Source: Ophthalmolycus amberensis
Lineage: Eukaryota; Chordata; Actinopteri; Perciformes; Zoarcidae
Assembly (NCBI GenBank): GCA_024529925.1
Contig: JAFEUB010001017.1
Coordinates: 1,036,001 to 1,100,000, forward strand
Length of the DNA stretch: 64,000 nt
Direction: 5' to 3'
Below, one piece after another: positions 35,901 through 47,533 of this stretch. Position 1 is the stretch's first letter. Every line of letters begins with the position of its first letter. Position numbers and translations under genes: made by a program. A model generated the notes under the pieces. That model was not told the origin of the DNA. It saw nothing but the letters and a program-made list of their open reading frames with translations, and ran no database searches.

Positions 35901-37578
35901 CATCACGGCTCACATCAAACTAACAATACAGACCTGTTCTGTGCCAGCCAGTTGAAAGTGTCCTTAATCTTCTTCTCAGTTTTAGGGAGCTGAGATTTCC
36001 CTGGAGCGATCCAGCAGTGACCTACAGACACTTTACGCCACAGGATCGGGCTGGAGGCAGCAGCGTTCCACAGACGGCAAACTCTCCCCGCCCTGCACCA
36101 CAAACACAGAGGAAACTACAACTACCATGTATGCCTCTGCCAACCAGTCAAGTTGCAGTTTACATCCACCAGTGTCCAAATTGTCATCACTTTATCCTAT
36201 TTGTGTGAAATTGAATTATTGCCAAAAACGTTCTTTTGAGAGGACACAGTGACCGTTGGCCACCAAATTCTAATCAGTTCCTCCTTGGTGCACGTTTGTG
36301 CCAGATTCAAAGGAAATTCCCTCCAGGCGTCCCTAAGACAAGCGGACGGACGTACAGACTTGAGGAAGTTTGGACAAACAACCCAAAAAACATAATGGCT
36401 CTGCCCGCGGGGGCATAACAAGTGACATACTGCAGCTGGAAGATATTGTTGAAAACTACATAATGATATTTACAAGATAACATTAATAACTATAATGAAA
36501 TCTGAATGTTTGCAGGTTTTCCTGGTCTTCTATCTTATTAAACTGAACACATTTGGGCGTTGGACTGATGGTTAGAGAAGTTTAAGGCGTCTTTTTTTTA
36601 GCTCTTTTTTAAAATTATGTTCTGACATTTTATGGACCAAATGATTAATGAATAAAACAATCAGCAGTTTAAACAACTATGACAATAACAATGATCTGCA
36701 GTCCTAATCATGATCTTGTTTATGTAGACAGAATCATACATGAAATAATGAAATAGATGTTCAATGCAATGAAATGTGTTACGCATTAACAAACTCTTCC
36801 CCTGTTGTCTAGGCTATAGTTTAAATACTATTTTGGAATCATTCATTTGTACATAATTTTGTAAAGCTATATAACACACTATGCTCATCAAAATATGTTT
36901 CCACTGAAAGTCGACAGACGATATCATTAAAAAGAAGGATCTACCATTCTCATGCCCTGTATCTTAATCAGGTCACAATCTAAATCTTGTATTTGTTAGT
37001 ATTCAGTAATCATCAGATCAAATATGTGTTTATTACCTGCAGAGAAATGGTACAGCACCATCTTGGACGACCACCATCTGAAAAATACTGATTAGCACCT
37101 CCTCAGGAAGACTTTGACCCCATCTGTGGTCTGTTGCCTTCTGTGGCACAAACAAGTCACTCCCCTCCTTTTCCTTGGGAACTGGCATATTTGCCGGTTT
37201 AGGCATAGCACGGACTGTCTTCCTCTTCTTCTTAATCTGTTTAGCTTTCACTTTTCCTTTAGTGAGCTTCTTCTTTTTGCTTCCCTTCTTTGGGAGGGTC
37301 CAGGCTGGACCCTCGTACTGAGAAGTAGAACTCGATATGACAAGAAGCATGTCTTCCCCTTGATGGACAGTGTAGCCAGGCTGGGCAGGCCTGGAGACTC
37401 TGGCCTTTTTATGCTTCTTGGCTTTTGCATCTATAGGCTTACAATTGGTCCTCTTCAACGACGCCTTCTTTGGCTTTGTTGGTCCATCTGGTCCTTGGCC
37501 TGAGGTATTTGATGTGCTTGGCGCGGTGTCCTCTCTTCTCTCACTGTGGGTTGAAGCCTCTGCTTCTGGGGAGTCCAT
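32997..37578 (-). CDS. fbxl6: F-box and leucine-rich repeat protein 6
   Basis: FBXL proteins recruit substrates to SCF (SKP1-CUL1-F-box) ubiquitin ligases. I place nine coding exons on the minus strand: 37037-37578, 35934-36092, 35756-35822, 35074-35205, 34595-34696, 34368-34481, 33867-34098, 33330-33573 and 32997-33126. All introns have GT-AG ends, and the total of 1,722 nt is exactly 574 codons including the stop (human FBXL6 is 539 residues). The N-terminus (~1-150) is Lys-rich and low-complexity, which suggests nuclear signals. The F-box spans ~154-200 (SLPEEVLISIFQMVV... CRLWNAAASSPILWRKV) across exons 1-2. Leucine-rich repeats follow (CPHLRSLKLSYCTGLT; LRVLDLRGCSRITPSGL; LRSLNLSGTKITPPVL). 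The neighbouring SLC52A genes fit the human FBXL6-SLC52A2 adjacency. Confidence 0.92.
36126..36420. repeat. Teleost interspersed repeat in an fbxl6 intron
   Basis: The segment from tgcctctgccaaccagtcaa to ctgcccgcgggggcataac is related to the outer arms of the repeat at 54,826-55,455. Both carry tttgtgccagattcaaagga or tttgtgccaaatttggagag and a GGACGGACG- or GCGGACAAC-type tail. It lies in the intron between the first and second fbxl6 coding exons and has no coding content. Confidence 0.6.
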
Positions 37579-38200
37579 CGTGTGCTGCTAATTAAGTCTT
37601 TATCCAGAGCTTCATTCAAAGAAAATCATTGACGGACATCGGCATCTGAAAATAGAATAAGAATGAGATCAGTCTGTATCTCCAAGAATGTTATATAGCA
37701 TATTTCTATATTTTCCAGGCAAATAAAGGGATTTCGAGGTTACTTTTTTTTTTTTCTATTTTATGTTATTTCATGGTTCTGACCAAACAGTCACATCCAT
37801 TCAAGATGTAGCTAGTTAATAACGCATGATAATACAACGTTTTCTGAGGCGTTAAATACAAACTAAACATATAACGTTACACATCATAGCATGAATGTCT
37901 GGCAACCCGGATGTGTTAACTAGCAGTTAGCTAAAGGAATCAAATAGGTTGTTAATGTCAACTAAGCTAACGATACGTACAATTACAGCTGGCTAGTTAG
38001 TTACCGAGTCGCCATGCAGCTTAACGAAACGTAGCACAACAATGGCATAGCAGCTGTTGCCAGTTCAACAACAAACACAATTAAAAGCAATATTTTCTGA
38101 AAATATAAAATAGTATTCTGTTGGTATTTTTGCATTACCTGCTGCTAAGCGGCTTGCAACCTCCAGCTCCAGTCTCAGTAGTAGACCCACAATGCATTTC
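37579..38200 (-). promoter_or_regulatory. fbxl6: fbxl6 5' UTR exons and promoter side
   Basis: On the minus strand an acceptor (ttttcag) at about 37,646 precedes the exon carrying the start codon, giving 67 bases of leader. A good donor, AGCAG|GTAATG, at 38,139/38,138 marks the 3' end of a probable non-coding first exon starting near 38,200. The 0.5-kb intron between them shows nothing else. Confidence 0.55.
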
Positions 38201-38290
38201 ACATCCCCTCTGTGATTGGTGGAAATCTCGACAACAGCCCGCCTTCTATAAAACTATCCAATCACTGACCGGCTCACTGTTCTGTGTTGA
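38200..38290. promoter_or_regulatory. Compact bidirectional promoter with opposed CCAAT boxes
   Basis: ATTGG at 38,215-38,219 and CCAAT at 38,258-38,262 lie in opposite orientations between two divergent genes. TATAAA at 38,247-38,252 could set the + strand start near 38,280. The CCAAT at 38,258 lies about 60 bp upstream of the likely fbxl6 start. The arrangement suggests shared control. Confidence 0.5.
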
Positions 38291-38355
38291 CTTCACCACG
38301 CTGTGTTGTCCAGAATCAGGAACGAAGATGAGTTTCTCGACGGTGTAGTTTCTGG
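38290..38355 (+). other. Probable non-coding exon 1 of the 876-aa gene
   Basis: The sequence ends in the donor TTTCTGG|GTAAGAA. It contains a short upstream frame, ATGAGTTTCTCGACGGTGTAG (six codons and a stop, about 38,328-38,348). The coding part starts at 39,754; whether further leader exons lie between is unclear. Confidence 0.4.
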
Positions 38356-39753
38356 GTAAGAATTTATGATTTTAAATGCCACTTTTACTGCTCGTACATT
38401 TAAAATAATTTGCAAATGCTACAGCATGCAACACTATGCTTCTGCTCTGGTATTATTCACGGAGTATTGTAGTTTAGTACGCTGTATATCATGCAGGCAA
38501 AGTTGGTACGAACACTAGCAAGGTGCTTACAAAAAAGGCTAACATAGCATGCAGAGGTAGCTAGTGCAACATTAGCACTGATCTGCAGATGTAGCCTCAA
38601 TGCTTGCATTCTGTAACGTTCTGAATATTGTTAGCGCCAGTAAACCACACCGACTGTATTGGGCTGTTGTTTAGATCTGCCTTTTATGGGAAAGAAATGA
38701 AAGTATTATTGTCGCATGAGTACAGCTAATAAAGAATATCCAGGGGTTGTGGGGGGCACAACATAACCCACATGTACGCAGAATAAGCCACATGTTCACT
38801 CATTTCCAGTGTATACCTTTCATAAAACGATGCAGTCTAATACAACGGTCCTGCAGTAAACCCTCATGACGGTTATAGTGCTTATAGGAGTTATGATGAA
38901 ACTGTTTGGGAGAGGTGCCGATTGAACATGCTGTTAATTTTGGAAGCTGTAGTTCGCGGTGCTGTTGAACTGTGGTCTGTTACGATAAGAGGCGTTTGTT
39001 AGTACTTTGACCCTCCTCTGTATATCAATGAGGGTAGACCAAATTTAATTTACACCTCTCACTACAACACAATACCATTCAACAGCACCACCTCAACTAC
39101 TAACATCTTTAGAGACAATTTAGCAACATTGATGTTAACTGGAATGATGAAACACGTTCACAATTTATTTTCTTTTTCAGGGAAGGAGAATAGTTGCTTC
39201 ACTGTGGTGTCGTTGTGCACACTAATGCTGAGGGGAGGCATTTTATCTGAAGGGTTTTATCAACAGGACAACACTGAAAGTATGACTCTTGATCCTGTTC
39301 TGTTTCACCTCTTTGCCATTCAGGAGCACACACACTGTATGAAACACTGACTGAAAAACACAAGTAATTGTTACTTGCTTGTTACTTGTTGCTAGTGCCG
39401 GGACGCACTTGTACTTAACAGCATTATTGTCCTCCTACTGTTGGTATTGGTTTCCAGATTTTAGTTTTCTCTGCTTTTTGAGATTGAATGAACCTAAAGC
39501 TGTGACAAACTTAATGAAAAACTACCTATCTTTAACTGTAATACATGGGAAACAAAAGGATGGTGGACATCAAAAACACAAATCTCAATTGAACTATTCA
39601 ATTTCACACACGTAAGTTTCAATCAGCCTTTAGGTAGATTACACATAGAGGACAGTTGTCTTTCTGCACACACCCCCTTTCTTCTTTAAATTGTTATACT
39701 TCTGGATGCTGATGAGTGCAACTTTTTGTCTTTCTCTTTTAAAATAGCACACA

Positions 39754-42629
39754 ATGGAGGAGAGACAGGATTTCTCTCTTTGTGGTAAAGCAGCTGTAAC
39801 TGAAGCTAATCTGAGTAAGTAAAATGGCCATTTAGTAACAATGCTATATGACCTAATTCTCTATATATAACACAATACTTTACTTTGTTTTAGCATTCTT
39901 GTATTTTATAATCCAAATACTAACAGAAAACTTTGCATCTTGAGTGGTTACATTGTTATTTTTCTGAAAGCATAAATAAATACATTTAACAGAGTACAAT
40001 TACACAATGTTTTAGCAACCTTGTTGCACTACCTTTCTGCTCACTTTTCTGTTTCTCAGGAGACGAGTACTATTGGAAGCTTGTTGCCGACTTCATTGGT
40101 CCTCAATCGGGAGAAGGACTCGAGCTGGAAAAGGCGCCATGCAAGAACAGACTTTTGATTCAAGTAGGACTTATGAGAGAGGACAATAATTTTCCGTGGA
40201 TGGCCATTGTATATTGGCTCACGAAAATCTTCCCCAGTCATCAGTCGGCTGACTTTCGTCGTTTGATTGAAAGGGGCATCGCAACGACGTTGAGTCTGGG
40301 AAGTGATGCGAGGCTGACCTTTCTGGGATCAGACGCCAACTTTAACTTTGTCGGCCCGATATGTGACAGCATAGGAGTTGAACGGCAACATCTTTTGGAA
40401 ATTAGGGATTTTTCAGAGCGAGCGCAGTCAATCGAAGTCACAAATGGATTGATTTTGGAGTTGAGCAACTTTGTTACCAGGGAGAAACTCGCACCAGTTG
40501 TTTTAGTCACTTGGCTTAGAAACTTCAACTCTGACTTCTGTAAGAATGGGGATATTCAAAAGGCATATAAAGTCCTAAGGGCAAAGATAAAAAAGTTAAA
40601 ACTGCATTACCGCAATTATGAGACAAGGAGTCACAGGAGGAACGCGGCGATGGAAAATGTGCTTCAGAGCCCATTTGAACTTGTGCGGCAAAGGGCGACA
40701 CGATATATTGTGAAGAAACGTATGAAAAGAGAGGACGTCATACAATATGAAAAAGTTACAATCAAGGAGGAATACGAGAGCCATGAGATCATGCAAGACG
40801 AAGAGTCCGAGATGAACAGAGAAGGTGTGAGGAAAATGACACTGCAAGATGATGATTCTGCGTGCGATGAAAGCGATGAGGACTTTGATGAATCCAGCAG
40901 TGGGGAAGACACCTCGGATGAAAAACAAGAGTCGCTGAACCTGCTCGACATTGCCATGGTGTCTGTCCAAAAGCTGTCGAGTATGTACGGTGAGAAGAAC
41001 GAAGCGTGCAGGCAAGTTTGCTTGGATCTCCTCAAAAATCAGTATGCTCTGACATGCAAGGAGCATCCGGCCATGGCCGAGTTTGAGAAAAAACTGGACG
41101 CGCTCTGTGGGGACATGTCACTCGTTTACCCTGTGGTGTTTTTAAACTACAACGCCAATTTCCTCGTCAAAATGCACGACGCTGTGGAGGAGCAGATCAT
41201 GGGCTTTGAAAAAGAGATCATTCTGTCGACTGGAGAGAAATTCGGCCGCGACAAGCTTCCGAAATTCAAGAACTTTGTGAATTTGTCCGAAAGTGCCACT
41301 TCGCGCTACATCCACATGGCTTGTGATGTCTTGAGCACCAGCATCCACGGCACGCAGAACTACAGGAAACACTGGATAGCCTTCTGTGAGGAGAAGAAAA
41401 ACCCCTCCAGACTGGCAGTAAATCAGTCAAACCGATTCACAAACTACTTCCAAGCTGCGGCGGGTCTCATCCACCATCACAAAGAGATGGCTCTCTTCTT
41501 CTCCGATTTGCTGTCGATGTTCAATGACGAGTGCCCGAATATTATTTTGGAGTGTGTTGCTGCTGATGCCAACGACTCTATGATACAAAGCCTTGTGTGT
41601 GTTCTGGCCATCGTTTACTGCAAAATCCTCGGCCCTTACTGGCAGCTCCTGAAAAGCGGAGGCGAGTACTCGCTCTACAGCCAGTACATGCTCTGTCTCT
41701 ACCAAAAGTTCCTCGATTGGTCCAAAGATCCTTCAACACTGCTGGAACCTGAAGGGACCACGAATGTTTTTCTGCAGTTCCCGTTGCAGGAGAAAACCTT
41801 TGATGGAGTGTTTCATTTCTGTGGCCAGTGGCACACGAACAGGGACTTAATCCGATCTTGCTTGAAGAGGTTGGTAAAGGTGATTGCTGCCGTCACTGAG
41901 GAACACCTCAAGGATTTCCTGCCAGGAGGAACATTTTCTAAAGTCCCATCACCAGATCTGAGTTTACAAATGGTGAGTTGCACGTTCTCCGTCTTGATGG
42001 CGGAGTATCCCTCCAACCAGACGTACCCTTGTAAGAAGGAAAAAAAACCAAGCGCCCCAAAGTCCTCCAAGCGCTCCCCGCGCAAGAGCTTGGAAAGTTC
42101 TCAGGGAGATGATGGCCGATCTGGTTCATCTGACTGCAGCGCCGATGAAGCTTCCTGTCAGTGGAAGAAAAATAACACCCAAAGTGGCCAGAAAGACGCT
42201 CTCAGTCCGCAGATGAAGAAAGGTCCAAGTGTTAAAAAAGAAAAGGTACCAAAGGTACCCGAAGTGCGCGAGGAGAACATGGATAGGGACTACATAATAG
42301 CCACGGTGAGCAGAAACGGGGGGCCGTGCAAGTCACAGCCAGATGTGGACAAAATGATGCTGCGCTTTGAAGGGAAACCCCGAGCTGAAAAGCGGGAAGC
42401 AGTCCGTTGTGAGGTCTTGTACCAGAAGATAGTTCTGAACAACACGGACCGGAACTTGTACGGCGTCTTCAACAACTCCACACATATGGGGATGAAGCTG
42501 AAGCTCTCGCTTCCCCGAGTCAAACCTGGGTACTCTCTCGTTTTGGAGCCTAGAAGGACGAAAATAAAGCGCGTGCTCCAAGACGTGACCGATGCTGCAG
42601 CTGGTTTGAGTGAAAACGGCGGCACATGA
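39754..42629 (+). CDS. Uncharacterised 876-aa protein, possibly a domesticated hAT-like transposase
   Basis: Two coding exons, 39754-39814 and 40060-42629, join in frame (CTG A|GTAAGT ... TTTCTCAG|GA GAC). They give MEERQDFSLCGKAAVTEANL-R-DEYYWKLVADF... to a TGA at 42,629. Visible parts: a globular N-terminal ~250 residues; an acidic Ser/Asp/Glu stretch ~283-310; a helical core ~315-660; a Lys/Ser-rich region ~675-755; and a conserved-looking C-terminus ~765-850. The pattern NRFTNYFQAAAGLIHHHKEM (~477-496), ILGPYWQLL (~541) and the C-terminal GGP...K..VLYQKIVL segment recall the transposase core of a large family of hAT-like proteins in fish. I see no BED zinc finger and no flanking TIRs, so it would be a host gene rather than an active element. 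The function is unknown. It is transcribed divergently from fbxl6. Confidence 0.8.
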
Positions 42630-43018
42630 GGGCTTTCTTTGCATCTAAAAAAGAAAGTGTGATATTGAGGGAGGGGAATTATGGCCTGATTTCCTCATAT
42701 GATTTTTATAGTTGCAAAGTAATCAAAAATACACACAATGACCTCAATCTTTTCACACAAATGATATATATTATTCTCTAGATACCAGATTCAGCTGTCG
42801 TGTGTGTTACACACTGTATCGTCAATGCCAATAGTTGAAATTATTAAGTCTGATTTTGTGGCTGGTATACTTTTGATATTGCCGTATAATTTGCATGGTG
42901 CTGTATTGAAACAAGGCTTTTTATTAACTTTTTTTGTTGATGAGAAGGAGCCTTATATTTTTATTCAAGGTCAGTCAATAATCACTGCTGACTTAAAAGA
43001 TGTATGAACCACTGACAG

Positions 43019-43024
43019 AATAAA
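43019..43024 (+). terminator. Polyadenylation signal of the 876-aa gene
   Basis: AATAAA at 43,019-43,024 lies about 390 bp after the stop codon and is followed by T/GT-rich sequence (tttgtctgtattttgttgatg). A second AATAAA occurs at 43,319. Confidence 0.6.
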
Positions 43025-43039
43025 CATCTTTGTCTGTAT

Positions 43040-43900
43040 TTTGTTGATGTTTACTCTGTCAACCTGTGATAAGCTAATGTCTAGTTATTGGGACAAGAGT
43101 TCAGTCTTTCAAAACTCCGCAAGTTAATTTTCCAGCATCTGTCAGGGTTTTGGTTGATGTAACTCTTCTGTTTCTCAGATTCAACGGGTATTTGTGGTGG
43201 GATCACATGCGTCAGCAATGTCAACGAGTTAATAGAAGAGGTAACACTGAGGAACTCAAGGAAAGAGGGGCTTATTGACACTGTGCCAAATGTTAAGGCC
43301 TTGATTAGTGTATTTATTAAATAAACCAAGCCCACTATGAGTCTTAGAGTCCCTGCACGTCAAAATGAACAGCCATTTGATTCAATATTTGAATCAAATA
43401 TTACTAAATATTACTTTTTATGCAAAAGACAGCTTTGATAGATGTCACCACAGAAAATATGAACATATTTACAGCTACTCTGTGCATGAATCATATCCAG
43501 CAATGAACTGTCAAATAAAAGTCGCAAGTTTAACCTTTTTTATGGGAAAGAAAATGCTTTTTATGAGTTATCCCGGAGACCCCGCCCACATCCCATGTCA
43601 CAGCTCATGAGGAGTTTCTGTAACAGTGGTGCCGCCATGTTCCTTGGAAAACTGAAGGGGTAATAAACCGGACTGCTTTACACAAAAATGGATAGTCCAT
43701 GGAATGGGAATCGATGTACGCGCAAGTAAGAGGCAAATGTTTGAATCAAAGGCGAGAATATAATGTAACATCACTAGTTTCTCACTCAATTGGAGGACAA
43801 TTTACGCCTGTCGGAGTGAACAGGTAAACGGTCAACTATGACGTAGGAATTTACGAGAGGTAAGCGAAGGCAACAGAAGGTGCGGGAACTTGTGTCCACC
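43040..43900. other. Spacer upstream of the first riboflavin transporter gene
   Basis: There is no supportable coding exon. A donor-like ACGAGAG|GTAAGCG at about 43,860 could end a non-coding leader exon of the transporter gene. Two short upstream frames occur just before its start codon: 43,921-43,950 (nine codons plus stop) and 43,958-43,996. Confidence 0.4.
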
Positions 43901-44004
43901 ATTCTTCAAGTCAGGGCAGCATGAATGTGAAGAACGCACTCATTGTTTAACCCAAACATGTTATCAGCATTGTGTTCGTTCTTTTGGCCGGAGTAAGCTT
44001 CACC

Positions 44005-46641
44005 ATGTCCGGTAGCTGGTGGAGCAGTGCAGCGGTGACCCACGGGCTGGTGGCTCTGTTCGCCATGGGCTCCTGGGTTTCCGTCAACAGTCTCTGGATA
44101 GAGCTCCCGGTGATAGTCAACGTGCTGCCCGAAGGTCAGTGGTCCGCTCCGAGAGATAACAGACGTTCACCTTATCTGGATTTGGCCTATTAGTTAAACT
44201 CTTTTGTTATAACATAGTCACCTCATTGTGACCCTTTTGTTTATTATTCAATATTTGGTGGTGTCTTCAGTTAACGTGAGGTGAAACCCTGCGACGTGAA
44301 CGCTAGCTTGTAACATGAACGCCACTTCTAGCTAACGTTAGCGGTAGGTGTACTTACTGCAGGTTATATTGTGATCGTTTCTAATATCAGGATTACGAAA
44401 TACTAACGTTACATGTAAATATGTAAAGGACATGGCAGTTACGGCTATAACGTATAGTATATTAATACAAATAGTAACCAGAACACGTTTCCTCTTTTCA
44501 GTGATGGAATAAAATCATTCGAGTGCTCAACTCAAGCAGGTGTTTCTGTCGGTTAGGTCAGTTTAAACGTATTTAATAATGGCGTTACTGCATGTTTTTT
44601 CAGTACATTTCACAGTGGAACATTAAACTTATTATTCCACTACATGTATTTGGCAGCTGTAGTTGTTACAAAGCATGTTTTCAGTTTAAAACATGTATTA
44701 TTGTTATGGTCAGATTAACGTTATATTAACTAATAACAGCACCTCCACCAGCTACACATTAAAAATACTGCTTACATGTCAATCCATTCGTAAGAATAAT
44801 TAATCCAATGATTTATTTAACAATAAAGACACAATGGGTTCTGACAGCTGTTACATGTCTTACAAGCAGATTCCTTTATTTAAATGTTGTTGTAGATGCG
44901 TTGTTATTGAAATCAATCCAAACTTTATGAAGTATCACTGTAACAAGAGAAGCCTAAAAATGAACTAAAAAATGCTGGATGGGTAATTTTAAAATAAGTT
45001 TGTTACCGTTTCTGATACCAGTTGCATATACATAAAACGTCGTCATAATTGTTTAATTTTAAGATGTAAAAACTATAGTGAATATGTTTTTTAACCGATA
45101 CGGATCATCGTCTTTCCTTGCTTTAGGGTGGAACCTCCCTGCCTATATCTCAGTGCTGATAGCGTTTGGCAACATCGGTCCAATAGCAGTGACCATCACA
45201 CACTACTGCGCTCCGGGGCGTTTAAACGAGCGCCTGGTCATCCACTGCATCCAGGTGCTGGCAGTCGTGGCGTCCGCTCTTCTGGCCATCTTCTGGTCGC
45301 ACACCGTCACGATAGCCGGAGCGGAAAGGTCACTGCCGTTCCTGCTCTTCACCTTTGTGATGTCGTTGTTCTGCTGTACCTCCAACGTCACCTTCCTGCC
45401 CTACATGTTTAGCTACCCCCCTCAGTATATTCGTACTTTCTTCATCGGTCAGGGCTTCAGCGCCTTGTTCCCTTGCGTTGTGGCTTTAGGGCAAGGCGTT
45501 GCCAAGCTGGAGTGCAAAACTGTGAACGGCACGGTGCATCCGCAGTATTTGAAGGAGAACTTTCCGGCGCAGAACTTCTTCTGGTTCCTGTGTGTCATGC
45601 TGTCGATCTCGGCTCTGAGCTTCCAGGCTTTGATGCAAAGGCAGACGAGGTTGCAGGACAATGCAGCGCAACAGGAGGCTGACAATGCAGCGGCAAAAAA
45701 CGGAGAGGAAACGCACCCGCTGCACAACGGGGGGACGCCGGTGTCTGAGGATCAGGTGCGGGTGGAGGAACAGCCGCGGACATTTTGGACACGGCGGAAC
45801 ATTTACCTGCTGTTGCTGCTCGCCATCTCCAACGCCCTCACCAACGGGGCCCTGCCGGCCGTGCAGAGTTTCTCCAGTTTGCCTTATGGACCCATGACCT
45901 TTCACCTCTCCGTGGTCCTTGGCAACATAGCCAACCCCCTGGCCTGCTTCCTTGCTATGTTTGTTATCCTGAGGTGAGAAAATATAAGAGAAGTTGAACA
46001 CATGCATTACTTTTTAGATATGTGTAAGACATGTTTTTTAATGGGCCCCGTTGTTCTCCAGGTCCTCTGCTGGTCTGGGCCTCTTGTCTTTGGCAGGAGG
46101 AGTATTTGCTGCATATCTCATGGCCTTAGCAGCACTCAGCCCTTGCCCTCCACTTTTGGGAACCTCTGCTGGCATGGCCTTAGTGGTGAGTGGAAATACA
46201 TATTTCAAAAGTATTTTTTGCAAACTGCATTTGAATGTACTATGTATTGGGACACAGTACATATTTTGCCGGCACACTTAACAGTATGCTGGTACGGGTA
46301 TTGGAAGGCACAGTTGATGTTAGTCATATCACATCCTTAAAACACAGACGCTAAAGCCTTGTCTGTTTCTTTCTCCCTGTCCACCGTGTCCACCACTGAT
46401 TTCAGCTACCTGCTTGTGCCCCCTACAGGTCACCTCTGGAATCATTTTCACGGGACTCTACTCCTATCTCAAGGTGGCGATTGGGACTGTGCTGCACGAG
46501 GCGGGTCACGCCGCCCTGCTGTGGGGCGGCATCTCTATCCAGGCCGGCACCCTTATCGGAGCCCTCACCATGTTCCCATTGGTCAACGTCTACCAAGTGT
46601 TCGAGCCGGCTCAAGAATGTGTGGATAACTGCACCACATAG
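44005..46641 (+). CDS. slc52a2: SLC52A-type riboflavin transporter, first copy
   Basis: SLC52A proteins carry riboflavin across the plasma membrane. The coding exons are 44005-44134, 45127-45973, 46062-46185 and 46429-46641. They total 1,314 nt, giving 437 residues (human SLC52A2 is 445). All junctions are GT-AG; for example, GAA G|GT...AG|GG TGG restores PEGWNLP. The start CACCATGTCC has a good context. Family hallmarks are the N-terminal VALFAMGSWVSVNSLWIELP, NVLPEGWNLPAY, FTFVMSLFCCTSNVTFLPYM, NALTNGALPAVQSFSSLPYG, and the C-terminal GLYSYLKVAIGTVLHEAG. About eleven hydrophobic segments are visible, with a charged, variable loop at ~240-290. Position beside fbxl6 favours SLC52A2, but assignment among the A2 and A3 types needs a tree. 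Confidence 0.9.
44135..45126 (+). other. Intron 1 of the first slc52a gene
   Basis: This 992-bp AT-rich intron (GTCAGT...CTTTAG) has no visible gene. The second slc52a copy has no intron at this position. Confidence 0.75.
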
Positions 46642-47533
46642 TTCCCATTCGTTCGACAAGGCAACTGACTGTTTTAACCCAGTTTTTGGGGCTCCAGGGT
46701 GAAGGACCAGATCAGTCCTCTCCTGATTCAGAGGCCTCGGGGCCTGTGAAAACATTCCTCGATAATGGAAGCATTGTTATGCTGCACATTGGCCAAGGGG
46801 ATGTAAAATGCATATGATGCAGTAATACGACAAGTGCTTTGTGTGGTATTTTGAATCTCTGTGGCAAAAACCAGCTGAGGGATTTTTTTTCCCCACAACA
46901 GACCACGAGAAACATTCTTTACTCAGGGGACACAATCATTCACTTATTCATCCACATTTGTTGCTCAGTCTAATTAATGAGAAACATAGTAGTTGCAAAC
47001 TGCAGACAGGCCTTTCACAGGAACTCATTTCTTTGGAAAAATGACGACAACATAAAAATGGCCGCGGTCATGTCCATATATCGTACGAGAAGTCGATATG
47101 GTAATTATTGTGGCAGGCTAACCACAGATCCCGTCCATAGCGTCCACACAGAATGGAACGTAGGAGTTATTTTTTGTGGCCGTTTTTAAATGTTTGTCTA
47201 CCTCGTCGCTTTGATTCTATTGTGAGCTTATAACATGATTTTATTTAGCTTCAGTCATTTATACAATTCAGTTGAGTCAGCGATGATGAAAAGTGTATCA
47301 TTTGTAAAATAGCTACTTTTAAACATACAGTTCATAAATGCAGTGACTTGATTTCATGCCAAATTAATTTCTGTGCCTGAAAAATGTTGAACTTTATAAA
47401 ACACGGCGTTTCCTTTTCCTTTAGACTCGATTGTGGTTCTGATCATGTTTTATACTTTAGAATTATAGTTTATTTACTCGTCATTTGGGATTTTTAGTCA
47501 TTCCAGATACAGTAACGTTATGTCATCTTAAAG
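46642..47533. other. 3' flank of the first slc52a gene, no gene seen
   Basis: This probably holds the 3' UTR, but I find no convincing AATAAA close to the stop codon. The rest is unique-looking AT-rich DNA. Confidence 0.4.

Noticed and set aside
37114..37503. 129-codon + strand frame opposite fbxl6 exon 1
   Set aside because: It is antisense to the Lys-rich N-terminus of fbxl6, whose splicing and frame are fully supported.
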